Shown here: in pieces, positions 14,086 to 26,714 of the stretch
Layout: the number at the start of each line of letters is the position of its first letter
Numbering within the stretch: the stretch's first letter is position 1
Assembly: GCA_964019415.1 (NCBI GenBank)
Contig: OZ025870.1
Span: forward strand, 3,990,908-4,054,907
Source of the DNA: Ianthella basta
Taxonomy: Eukaryota > Porifera > Demospongiae > Verongiida > Ianthellidae
Reading direction: 5' to 3'
DNA length: 64,000 nt
Notes under the pieces: generated by a model
The model's database searches: none
The model's input: only the letters and a program-made list of their open reading frames with translations
Told to the model about the DNA's origin: nothing
Made by a program: the position numbers and the translations under genes

Positions 14086-16986
14086 CCCATTGGCCGCCGT
14101 AGTCGTCTTTAGACGACAATATTACGCAATGCGTTTATGACCGTTGTCGTCTTTTCACGACAAAATGACAGGACCCGCAACAAAGGCTCCTACTGCTGTA
14201 CATAATAGTATTTCTGTCATTTAAAGAACAGCATGCTGAGACAACGATTTCAGTGTTCTAACTGCGCCAAATCAACTGTAGTGTCGTCTTCGGTGACGCC
14301 GATTTTAAGCGATTTATAGCTACGCCATTTTTCAACACCGTCATAAAGCATAACATTTACTCGTCGGAGTTCCCTGTTCCTACTGCTATTCCCGAGCAAT
14401 CGAACACTCTATGACACTCACCCAACGTCATCTGTCGTACGTTCTACGCATTTGGCGCCAAGGTAAGCAAAGTTCGATACGAAAAGCGTATAGAAATTCG
14501 CATGAACTTCGCAAACACGTTGCATATTAGTAAATAAACCACATGCAGGCACAAAATGACGAGCAGTGCAGGAAGCAGGCTTTCTAGAGAGGAAGTCTTG
14601 GCTCTTCTGGAGGCTGAAGACGATGTTGAAGAAGGAGGAGATGTTGATGAAGTCTTCTTTCCCGGCAGTGACGAGGAACTCGGATTCTATGAGGAAGAGG
14701 AGGAGGAAGACGAAAAGAAAGAGGAAGATGAGAAGGAAGAGGAAAAGACAGAGGAAGATGAGGAGGAAGGAGAAAAGAAAGAGGAGAATGAGGAGGAAAT
14801 GGAAAAGGAAGAGGAAGGCAACATGTCTGATGACAATGAAGATGGGTTAGCATTTCAGTACATATGCTCTCATTTACAACTACTGTATGTAAACATGCAC
14901 ATTCACTTTACTGACAGGGAAGAGGAACCAATGGCACAGGTCAACATAAGCAGCCTGAGGTGTGTAAGTATACGTATCAACCAAGTCACCGTGGCACCTC
15001 CTAACGGGCAGCTGTATCTCTCTCTCTCATGTACGTACTTACAGCTCTAAGAACATCAAGTGGAGAAAGGAATGCCCACCCGTCCACACAGTTCCATGCA
15101 CAGTCGATGGTGGTCCACGCATAACCATCCCTGCCTCCATCAAGGAGATCTTCTTTCTGTTTTTTACGTCCACTATTATGGATATAATAGTGGTCGAAAC
15201 AAACAGGTACGCCACTACATGCATCGGGGATAGTTGGGAACCAATCACACCGGAGGAGCTGTGTGCCTATTTCGGGTTCATGATGCTAATGGGGTTAGTA
15301 AAGCTGCCCTCAATCTACGACTACTGGCAAAAGGACTTGGTATATCACTATTCACCAATAGCGGATAGAATTAGCCGAAAACGGTTCTTCGACATACATC
15401 GCTTTATCCACTTCGCAAACAATGCAACCCTCTCTGCACCTGGTAGCTCTGACTATGACAAGCTTGGCAAAATACGCCCAATACTTACATCCCTCACAGA
15501 CCGGTTTTCAGCTATATATGAGCCAGGAAAAGATCTCAGCATCGATGAAGCTATGATACCATACAAGGGCAGATCTTCCTTAAAGCAGTACATGCCGAAT
15601 AAGCCAGTCAAAAGAGGCATCAAGATATGGATGAGGGCAGAGGCAGTAAATGGTTATGTGTCTGCACTAAAGGTGTATACTGGGAAGACTGGGAAAGGAG
15701 TGGAACATGGCCTAGGAAGTTCTGTAGTAAAACACCTAAGTGAGGATTTGCACCATACATACCGGCACTTATACTTTGACAACTTCTTCTCTAGCGTTGA
15801 CCTGCTGCTAGATCTCCTCCGTGTTGGCCTGTATGGGTGTGGCACTCTGAGGTCAAACCGCAAAGGATTTCCAAAAGATCTCGCAGCATATGTAAAGAAA
15901 GGATTGAAGAAAAGAGGTGATAGCGTGTCAAGGACAAATCAGGGGTCAAACATAGCAGTATCAATATGGCAGGACAATCGCCCAGTAGTACTGATCTCGA
16001 GCAATTCCGACCCTACATGCAGTGAAACTGTATTGCGAAAAAAGAGAGATGGTACACGAGACAAAGTACCTTGCCCTACATCCATTGCACTGTACAATAA
16101 ATACATGGGAGGAGTGGACCGGAACGACCAACTGCGAGGGTACTACCATGTCCCAATCAAGTGTAGAAAATACTACAAATACATTTTCTGGTTTCTGTTG
16201 GATCTCGCCTCCACCAATGCATACATTCTAGCCAAGCAGTACACCACTCTAAAGATCAGCAACATGAAAACATTCAGACAAATGTTAGCAAAGGAGTTGA
16301 TTGGTAGCTATGCTGGTAGAAAGAGACCAGGTCGACCATCCCTTCTTCCTGCCAGTAGCAAGCGCTTCTGCCTTGACCACTTTCCAACGAAGGGCGAGAA
16401 GCAGCAGCGCTGCCAATACTGTTCCTGGAAGAAGCAAAGAAGGTGCACTGTATGGCAATGTACAGATTGTAAAGCGTTTCTGTGTCACACAGGAAGAGAT
16501 GACGACTGCTTTTTCCTCTTTCACAAGCAGCGGTGCATCTAACTAGTCTCGCATGTAACCCAACCGTATGCATACAGATTTCATTTACACATGTACATAT
16601 ACAGTTGTATTTCTTGTCAGAATCATGGCATCTTATCGAACAACTTATTGTAGTGTAGTACAGTACGGTAGTAAAGCAAGCATCAAGCAGGTAAGCGTTC
16701 TGCATGTGCATTACATGGAGCATGTGTGCGATTACTTACCTCTTTTCGCGTCTGCTTCAAAATCCTTTCCTAGCCGCTCCCAAAATCTTCGTTGGAGATC
16801 ACAAAAGCACTGTAGATCTTCCTTGGTGCCACACGCAGAGCAGCTGCCACCAATTTTCCCAGTTGCGCTGATCTCGAAGGCAACTAGCAAGCGAACACGA
16901 CGCACGGAAGGCGCAACACGTGTCTGCGAAATTGTATTCGGTCATTACGGTCAACGTGCGCATAGTAAAAAATGGCGGCTAATGGG
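14086..16986 (+). mobile_element. piggyBac-family DNA transposon, apparently intact
   Basis: A 2901-bp non-satellite insert flanked by TTAA on both sides (14082-14085 and 16987-16990), the piggyBac target duplication. Ends are 13-bp inverted repeats with one mismatch: CCCATTGGCCGCC on the left and CCCATTAGCCGCC (reverse complement of the right end). A subterminal hairpin, GTCGTCT-TT-AGACGAC, sits at 14102-14117. The element carries a transposase with the expected catalytic aspartates. The empty site, a single TTAA at 23621-23624 in the same satellite context, survives in the second copy of the host duplication, so both ends and target are confirmed internally. Confidence 0.96.
14556..16542 (+). 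CDS. piggyBac transposase, probably one intron
   Basis: Cut-and-paste transposase acting on the element's own ends in the nucleus. The 454-codon downstream frame (ATG at 15178) holds the catalytic core: an aspartate in SIDEAMIPYKGR (residue 123 of that frame), one in YFDNFFSS (201) and those in GGVDRND (314, 317), matching the family's DDD/D signature, plus a cysteine-rich C-terminal zinc finger (CQYC, CTDC, final CH motifs). The frame is open upstream to an acceptor near 15044. An acidic, Glu/Lys-rich N-terminal exon starts at 14556. Two phase-correct joins exist: 14959 to 15045 (633 aa) or the better GTAAGT donor at 14963 to 15052 (632 aa). Usual family length is about 600 aa, so the protein looks complete. 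The splice choice is inference; no frameshift or stop is seen in the core. Confidence 0.92.
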
Positions 16987-16990
16987 TTAA

Positions 16991-19900
16991 GCAATATTTG
17001 GCATGATATGACAAGGTAAGATTTGGCAAGATTTGGCAAGGTAAGATCTGGCAAGATACGACAAGGTAATATTAGGCAAGATATGGCAAGGTAAGATCTA
17101 GCAAGATTAGGCAAGATATGACAAGGTAAGATTAAGCTAGATTTGGCAAGGTATTGAAGGTAAGATTTGGCAAGATTTTGCAAGATATGACAAGGTACGA
17201 TTAGGCAAGATTAAGCAGGATATGACAAGGTAAGATTTGGCAAAATTTTGTAAGATATTGCAAGGTAAGATTTGGCAAGATTAGGCAACTTATGACAAGG
17301 TAAGATTAAGCAAGATTTGGCATGATATGACAAGGTAAGATTTGGCAAGATTAGGCAAGATATGACAAAGCATGATCTGGCAAGATATGACGAGGTAAGA
17401 TCTGGCAATATATGACAAGGTAAGATTAGGCAAGATATGACAAGGTAAGATCTGGCAAGATTAGGCTAGATATGACAAAGTAAGATCTGGCAAGATATGA
17501 CAAGGTAAGATTTGGCAAGATTAGGCAAGATATGACAAGGTAAGATTAGGCAAGATTAGGCAAGATATGACAAGGTAAGATTTGGCAAAATTTGGCAAGA
17601 TATTACAAGGTAAGATTTGGCAAGATTAGGCAAGATATGAGAAGGTAAGATTTGGCAAGATTTGGCAAGGTAAGATCTGGCAAGATACGACAAGGTAAGA
17701 TTAGGCAAGATATGGCAAGGTAAGATCTAGCAAGATTAGGCAAGATATGACAAGGTAAGATTAAGCTTGATTTGGCAAGGTATTGAAGTTAAGATTTGGC
17801 AAGATTTTGCAAGATTTGGCAAGATTAGGCAAGTTATGACAAGGTAAGATTAAGCAAGATTTGGCATGATATGACAAGGTAAGATTTGGTAAGATTTGGC
17901 AAGATATGACAAGGCATGATCTGGCAGGATATGACGAGGTAAGATCTGGCAAGATATGACGTGGTAAGATTAGGCAAGATATGACAAGGTAAGATCTGGC
18001 AAGATTAGGCAAGATAAGACAAGGTAAGATCTGGCAAGATATGACAAGGTAAGATTTGGCAAGATTTGGCCAGATTAGGCAAGATATGACAAGGTAAGAT
18101 TAGGCAAGATTAGGCAAGATATGACGAGGTAAGATTTGGCAAGATATGACATGATAAGATTTGGCAAGATTAGGCAAGATATGACAAGGTAAGATTAAGC
18201 AATATTCGACAAGTTCAGATTAGGCAAGAAATGGCAAGGTAAGATCTAGCAAGATAAGGCAAGATATGACAAGGTAAGATTAAGCTAGATTTGGCAAGGT
18301 ATTGAAGGTAAGATTTGGCAAGATTGTGCAAGATATGACAAGGTACGATTAGGCAAGAATAGGCAGGATATGACAAGGTAAGATTTGGCAAAATTTGGCA
18401 AGATATTACAAAGTAAGATTTGGCAAGATTAGGCAAGTTATGACAAGGTAAGATTAAGCAAGATTTGGCATGATATGACAAGGTAAGATTTGGCAAGATT
18501 TGGCAAGATATGACAAGGTAAGATCTGACAAGATACGACAAGATAAGATTAGGCAAGATATGACAAGGTAAGATCTGGCAAGATTAGGCAAGATATGATA
18601 AGGTAAGATTAAGCAAGATTTGGCAAGGTATTGAAGGTAAGATTTGGCAAGATTTTGCAAGATTTGACAAGGTAAGATTTGGCAAGATTAGGCAAGTTAT
18701 GACAAGGTAAGATTAAGCAAGATTTGGGATGATATGACAAGGTAAGATTTGGTAAGATTTGGCAAGATATGACAAGGTATGATCTGGCAGGATATGACGA
18801 GGTAAGATCTGGCAAGATATGACGTGGTAAGATTAGGCAAGATATGACAAGGTAAGATCTGGCAAGATTAGGCAAGATAAGACAAGGTAAGATTTGGCAA
18901 GATATGACAAGGTAAGATTTGGCAAGATTTGGCAAGATTAGGCAAGATATGACAAGGTAAGATTTGGCAAGATTAGGCAAGATATGACGAGGTAAGATTT
19001 GGCAAAATTTGGCAAGATATTACAAGGTAAGATTTGGCAAGATTAGGCAAGTTATGACATGGTAAGATTTGGCAAGATTAGGCAAGATATGACAAGGTAA
19101 GATTAAGCAAGATTCGACAAGTTAAGATTAGGCAAGAAATGGCAAGGTAAGATCTAGCAAGATTAGGCAAGATATGACAAGGTAAGATTAAGCTAGATTT
19201 GGCAAGGTATTGGAGGTAAGATTTGGCAAGATTGTGCAAGATATGACAAGGTACGATTAGGCAAGAATAGGCAGGATATGACAAGGTAAGATTTGGCAAA
19301 ATTTGGCAAGATATTACAAGGTAAGATTTGGCAAGATTAGGCAAGTTATGACAAGGTAAGATTAAGCAAGATTTGGCATGATATGACAAGGTAAGATTTG
19401 GCAAGATTTGGCAAGATATGACAAGGTAAGATCTGGCAAGATACGACAAGATAAGATTAGGCAAGCTATGACAAGGTAAGATCTGGCAAGATTAGGCAAG
19501 ATATGATAAGGTAAGATTAAGCAAGATTTGGCAAGGTATTGAAGGTAAGATTTGGCAAGATTTTGCAAGATATGATAAGGTAAGATTTGGCAAAATTTGG
19601 CAACATATTTACAAGATAAGATTTGACAAGATTTGGCAAGATATGACAAGGTAAGATTAAGCAAGATTATGCAAGATATGACAAGGTAAGATTAAGCTAG
19701 ATTTGGCAAGGTATAGAAGGTAAGATTTGGCAAGATTTTGCAAGATATGACAAGGTACGATTAGGCAAGATTAGGCAGGATACGACAAGGTAAGATTTGG
19801 CAAAATTTGGCAAGATATTACAAGGTAAGATTTGGCAAGATTAGGCAAGTTATGACAAGGTAAGATTAAGCAAGATTTGGCATGATTTGACAAGGTAACA

Positions 19901-22900
19901 TTAGGCAAGATAAGACAAGATATGACAAGGTAAGATCTGGCAAGATTAGGCAAGATATGACAAGGTAAGATCTGGCAAGATTAGGCAAGATATGACAAGG
20001 TAGGATTAAGCAAGATTTGGCAAGGTATTCAAGGTACGATTTGGCAAGATTTTGCAAGATATGACAAGGTAAGATTTGGCAAAATTTGGCAAGATATTGC
20101 AAGGTAAGATTTGGCAAGATTTGGCAAGATATGACAAGGTAAGACTAAGCAAGATTAGGCAAGATATGACAAGGTAAGATTCGGCAAGATTTGGCAAGAT
20201 ATGACAAGGTAAGATCTGGCAAGATTAGGCAAGATATGACAAGGTAAGATCTGGTAAGATATGACGAGGTATGATCTGGCAAGATATGACAAGGTAAGAT
20301 CTGGCAAGATTAGGCAAGATATGACAAGGTAAGATCTTGCAAGATTTGGCTAGATCTGAAGAGGTATGATCTGGCAAGATATGATGAGGTAAGATTTGGC
20401 AAGATTAGGCGAGATTAGGCAAGATATGACAAGGTAGGATTAGGCAAGATTTGGCAAGATATGACAAGGCTAGATCTGGCAAGATATGACAAGGTAAGAT
20501 TAAGAAATATTTGGCAAGATATGAGAAGGTAAGATTTGGCTAGATTTGGCAAGATATGACAAGGTAAGATTAAGCAAGATTTGGCAAGATATGACGAGGT
20601 AAGATTTGCAAGATTTGGCAAGATATGACAAGGTAAGTTCTGGCAAGATTAGGCAAGATATGACAAGGTAAGATCTGGCAAGATATGACGAGGTATGATC
20701 TGGCAAGATATGACAGGGTAAGATCTGGCAAGATTAGACAAGATATGACTAAGTAAGATCTTGCAAGATTTGGCAAGATATGACGAGGTATGATCTGGCA
20801 AGATATGATGAGGTAAGATTTGGCAAGATTAGGCAAGATATGACAAGGTAAGATTTGGCAAGATTAGGCAAGATATGACAAGATATGACAAGGTAAGATT
20901 TGGCAAGATTAGGCAAGATTTGACAAGGTAAGATTTGGCAAGATTAGGCAAGATATGACAAGGTAAGATTAAGCAAGATTTGGCAAGATATTACAAGGTA
21001 AGATTTGGCAGGATTAGGCAAGATATGACAAGGTAAGATTTGGCAAGATATGACAAGGTAAGATTTGGCAAGATTTGGCAAGATATGACAAGGTAAGATT
21101 TGGCAAGAATTGGCAAGATATGACAAGGTAAGATTTGGCAGGATTTGGTAAGATATGACAAGGTAAGATTTGGCAAGATTAGGCAAAATATGACAAGGTA
21201 AGAGTTGGCAAGAATTGGCAAGATATGACAAGGTAAGATTTGGCAGGATTTGGTAAGATATGACAAGGTAAGATTTGGCAAGATTAGGCAAGATATGACA
21301 AGGTAAGATTTGGCAAGATTTGGCAAGATTTGACAAGGTAACATTAGGCAAGATAAGACAAGATATGACAAGGTAAGATCTGGCAAGATTAGGCAAGATA
21401 TGACAAGGTAAGATCTGGCAAGATTAGGCAAGATATGACAAGGTAGGATTAAGCAAGATTTGGCAAGGTATTCAAGGTACGATTTGGCAAGATTTTGCAA
21501 GATATGACAAGGTAAGATTTGGCAAAATTTGGCAAGATATTGCAAGGTAAGATTTGGCAAGATTTGGCAAGATATGACAAGGTAAGACTAAGCAAGATTA
21601 GGCAAGATATGACAGTAAGATTCGGCAAGATTTGGCAAGATATGACAAGGTAAGATCTGGCAAGATTAGGCAAGATATGACAAGGTAAGATCTGGTAAGA
21701 TATGACGAGGTATGATCTGGCAAGATATGACAAGGTAAGATCTGGCAAGATTAGGCAAGATATGACAAGGTAAGATCTTGCAAGATTTGGCTAGATCTGA
21801 AGAGGTATGATCTGGCAAGATATGATGAGGTAAGATTTGGCAAGATTAGGCGAGATTAGGCAAGATATGACAAGGTAGGATTAGGCAAGATTTGGCAAGA
21901 TATGACAAGGCTAGATCTGGCAAGATATGACAAGGTAAGATTAAGAAATATTTGGCAAGATATGAGAAGGTAAGATTTGGCTAGATTTGGCAAGATATGA
22001 CATGGTAAGATTAAGCAAGATTTGGCAAGATATGATGAGGTGAGATTTGGCAAGATTTGGCAAGATATGACAAGGTAAGATCTGGCAAGATTAGGCAAGA
22101 TATGACAAGGTAAGATCTGGCAAGATATGACGAGGTATGATCTGGCAAATATGACAGGGTAAGATCTGGCAAGATAAGGCAAGATATGACTAGGTAAGAT
22201 CTTGCAAGATTTGGCAAGATATGACGAGGTATGATCTGGCAAGATATGATGAGGTAAGATTTGGCAAGATTAGGCAAGATTAGGCAAAATATGACTAGGT
22301 CAGATTAGGCAAGATTTGGCAAGATATAACAAGGTAAAATCTGGCAAGATATGACGAGGTATGATCTGACAAGTTATGACGAGGTAAGATCTGGCTAGAT
22401 AGGAAGAGGTAAGATTTGGCAAGATTAGGCAAGATTAGGCAAGATATGACAAAGTAAGATTAGGCAAGATGTGACAAGGTAAGATCTTGCCAGATATGAC
22501 AAGGTAAGATTTGGCAAGATCTGGCAAGATATGAGGAGGTACGTATGATTTGGCAAGATATTACGAGGTGAGATTAGGCAAGATATGACAAGGTAAGATC
22601 TGGCAAGATTAGGCAAGATATGACTAGGTAAGATCTTGCAAGATTTGGCAAGATATGACGAGGTATGATCTGGCAAGATATGATGAGGTAAGATTTGGCA
22701 TTAGGCAAGATTAGGCAAAATATGACAAGGTCAGATTAGGCAAGATTTGGCAAGATATGACAAGGTAAAATCTGGCAAGATATGACGAGGTATGATCTGA
22801 CAAGTTATGACGAGGTAAGATCTGGCTAGATAGGAAGAGGTAAGATTTGGCAAGATTAGGCAAGATTAGGCAAGATATGACAAAGTAAGATTAGGCAAGA

Positions 22901-25900
22901 TTAGGCAAGATGTGACAAGGTAAGATCTTGCCAGATATGACAAGGTAAGATTTGGCAAGATCTGGCAAGATATCAGGAGGTACGTATGATCTGGCAAGAT
23001 ATTACGAGGTGAGATTAGGCAAGATATGACAAGGTAAGATCTGGCAAGATTAGGCAAGATATGACAAGGTAAGATCTGGCAAGATATGACAAGGTAAGAT
23101 TTGGCAACATTTGGCAAGATGCGACGAGGTATATGATCTGGCAAGATATGACAAGGTAAGATTTGGCAAGATTAGGCAAGATATGACAAGGTTAGATTTG
23201 GCAAGATTTGGCAAGATATGACAAGGTAAGATCTGGCAAGATTATGCAAGATATGACATGGTAAGATCTGGCAAGATATGACAAGATAAGATCTGGCAAG
23301 ATTTGACAAGGAAAGATTAGGCAAGATATGACAAGGTAAGATCTGGCAAGATTAGGCAAGATATGACAAGGTAGGATTAAGCAAGATTTGGGAAGATATT
23401 GAAGGTACGATTTTGAAAGATTTTGCAAGATATGACAAGGTAAGATTTGGCAAAATTTGGCAAGATATTGCAAGGTAAGATTTGGCAAGATTTGGCAAGA
23501 TATGACAAGGTAAGATTAAGCAAGATTAGGCAAAATATGACAAGGTGAGATTCGGCAAGATTTGGCAAGATATGACAAGGTAAGATTTGGCAAGATTAGG
23601 CAAGTTAGGACAAGGTAAGATTAAGCAAGATTTGGCATGATATGACAAGGTAAGATTTGGCAAGATTTGGCAAGGTAAGATCTGGCAAGATACGACAAGG
23701 TAATATTAGGCAAGATATGGCAAGGTAAGATCTAGCAAGATTAGGCAAGATATGACAAGGTAAGATTAAGCTAGATTTGGCAAGGTATTGAAGGTAAGAT
23801 TTGGCAAGATTTTGCAAGATATGACAAGGTACGATTAGGCAAGATTAAGCAGGATATGACAAGGTAAGATTTGGCAAAATTTTGTAAGATATTGCAAGGT
23901 AAGATTTGGCAAGATTAGGCAACTTATGACAAGGTAAGATTAAGCAAGATTTGGCATGATATGACAAGGTAAGATTTGGCAAGATTAGGCAAGATATGAC
24001 AAAGCATGATCTGGCAAGATATGACGAGGTAAGATCTGGCAATATATGACAAGGTAAGATTAGGCAAGATATGACAAGGTAAGATCTGGCAAGATTAGGC
24101 TAGATATGACAAAGTAAGATCTGGCAAGATATGACAAGGTAAGATTTGGCAAGATTAGGCAAGATATGACAAGGTAAGATTAGGCAAGATTAGGCAAGAT
24201 ATGACAAGGTAAGATTTGGCAAAATTTGGCAAGATATTACAAGGTAAGATTTGGCAAGATTAGGCAAGATATGAGAAGGTAAGATTTGGCAAGATTTGGC
24301 AAGGTAAGATCTGGCAAGATACGACAAGGTAAGATTAGGCAAGATATGGCAAGGTAAGATCTAGCAAGATTAGGCAAGATATGACAAGGTAAGATTAAGC
24401 TTGATTTGGCAAGGTATTGAAGTTAAGATTTGGCAAGATTTTGCAAGATTTGGCAAGATTAGGCAAGTTATGACAAGGTAAGATTAAGCAAGATTTGGCA
24501 TGATATGACAAGGTAAGATTTGGTAAGATTTGGCAAGATATGACAAGGCATGATCTGGCAGGATATGACGAGGTAAGATCTGGCAAGATATGACGTGGTA
24601 AGATTAGGCAAGATATGACAAGGTAAGATCTGGCAAGATTAGGCAAGATAAGACAAGGTAAGATCTGGCAAGATATGACAAGGTAAGATCTGGCAAGATT
24701 TGGCCAGATTAGGCAAGATATGACAAGATAAGATTAGGCAAGATTAGGCAAGATATGACGAGGTAAGATTTGGCAAAATTTGGCAAGATATGACATGATA
24801 AGATTTGGCAAGATTAGGCAAGATATGACAAGGTAAGATTAAGCAATATTCGACAAGTTAAGATTAGGCAAGAAATGGCAAGGTAAGATCTAGCAAGATA
24901 AGGCAAGATATGACAAGGTAAGATTAAGCAAGATTTGGCATGATATGACAAGGTAAGATTTGGTAAGATTTGGCAAGATATGACAAGGCATGATCTGGCA
25001 GGATATGACGAGGTAAGATCTGGCAAGATATGACGTGGTAAGATTAGGCAAGATATGACAAGGTAAGATCTGGCAAGATTAGGCAAGATAAGACAAGGTA
25101 AGATCTGGCAAGATATGACAAGGTAAGATCTGGCAAGATTTGGCCAGATTAGGCAAGATATGACAAGATAAGATTAGGCAAGATTAGGCAAGATATGACG
25201 AGGTAAGATTTGGCAAAATTTGGCAAGATATGACATGATAAGATTTGGCAAGATTAGGCAAGATATGACAAGGTAAGATTAAGCAATATTCGACAAGTTA
25301 AGATTAGGCAAGAAATGGCAAGGTAAGATCTAGCAAGATAAGGCAAGATATGACAAGGTAAGATTAAGCTAGATTTGGCAAGGTATTGAAGGTAAGATTT
25401 GGCAAGATTGTGCAAGATATGACAAGGTACGATTAGGCAAGAATAGGCAGGATATGACAAGGTAAGATTTGGCAAAATTTGGCAAGATATTACAAAGTAA
25501 GATTTGGCAAGATTAGGCAAGTTATGACAAGGTAAGATTAAGCAAGATTTGGCATGATATGACAAGGTAAGATTTGGCAAGATTTGGCAAGATATGACAA
25601 GGTAAGATCTGACAAGATACGACAAGATAAGATTAGGCAAGATATGACAAGGTAAGATCTGGCAAGATTAGGCAAGATATGATAAGGTAAGATTAAGCAA
25701 GATTTGGCAAGGTATTGAAGGTAAGATTTGGCAAGATTTTGCAAGATTTGACAAGGTAAGATTTGGCAAGATTAGGCAAGTTATGACAAGGTAAGATTAA
25801 GCAAGATTTGGGATGATATGACAAGGTAAGATTTGGTAAGATTTGGCAAGATATGACAAGGTATGATCTGGCAGGATATGACGAGGTAAGATCTGGCAAG

Positions 25901-26656
25901 ATATGACGTGGTAAGATTAGGCAAGATATGACAAGGTAAGATCTGGCAAGATTAGGCAAGATAAGACAAGGTAAGATTTGGCAAGATATGACAAGGTAAG
26001 ATTTGGCAAGATTTGGCAAGATTAGGCAAGATATGACAAGGTAAGATTTGGCAAGATTAGGCAAGATATGACGAGGTAAGATTTGGCAAAATTTGGCAAG
26101 ATATTACAAGGTAAGATTTGGCAAGATTAGGCAAGTTATGACATGGTAAGATTTGGCAAGATTAGGCAAGATATGACAAGGTAAGATTAAGCAAGATTCG
26201 ACAAGTTAAGATTAGGCAAGAAATGGCAAGGTAAGATCTAGCAAGATTAGGCAAGATATGACAAGGTAAGATTAAGCTAGATTTGGCAAGGTATTGGAGG
26301 TAAGATTTGGCAAGATTGTGCAAGATATGACAAGGTACGATTAGGCAAGAATAGGCAGGATATGACAAGGTAAGATTTGGCAAAATTTGGCAAGATATTA
26401 CAAGGTAAGATTTGGCAAGATTAGGCAAGTTATGACAAGGTAAGATTAAGCAAGATTTGGCATGATATGACAAGGTAAGATTTGGCAAGATTTGGCAAGA
26501 TATGACAAGGTAAGATCTGGCAAGATACGACAAGATAAGATTAGGCAAGCTATGACAAGGTAAGATCTGGCAAGATTAGGCAAGATATGATAAGGTAAGA
26601 TTAAGCAAGATTTGGCAAGGTATTGAAGGTAAGATTTGGCAAGATTTTGCAAGATA
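16991..26656. repeat. Satellite array, middle block
   Basis: Continuation of the 25/35-bp satellite between the piggyBac element and the LINE. It contains the end of duplication copy 1 (to about 19889) and most of copy 2. Locally enriched variants include GGCATGATATGACAAGG, TATTGAAGGTAAGATTTGG and GGCAGGATATGACGAGG. No stretch of non-satellite sequence longer than a few bases is visible. Confidence 0.96.
24481..25360. repeat. Local 440-bp tandem duplication in satellite
   Basis: The 440 bp from 24481 are repeated from 24921, including the rare strings GACAAGGCATGATCTGGCAGG and GACGTGGTAAGATTAGG. Copy 1 of the host duplication lacks this second pass, so it arose after the 6.64-kb event. Confidence 0.85.
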
Positions 26657-26714
26657 TTATTATTGAAAAACACACCAGTGAAGGTGCAAAAGAGCAGACA
26701 CAGCACAAGTTAAG

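Larger units (their letters stand above)
10349..19889. repeat. 6.64-kb tandem duplication, copy 1 (contains piggyBac)
   Basis: Satellite variants from about 10349 recur at 19890 with a constant offset of 9541 bp (9539 after a 2-bp deletion near 21613). Right of the piggyBac element the offset to the second copy drops to 6634 bp. The difference is the 2901-bp transposon plus its duplicated TTAA, so the original duplicated unit was about 6.64 kb. The junction lies near 19889, where GGCATGA runs into TTTGACAAGGTAACATT. Confidence 0.85.

Noticed and set aside
14566..14853. Alternative frames over the GAA/GAG-rich region
   Set aside because: Low-complexity shadows of the acidic transposase N-terminus.
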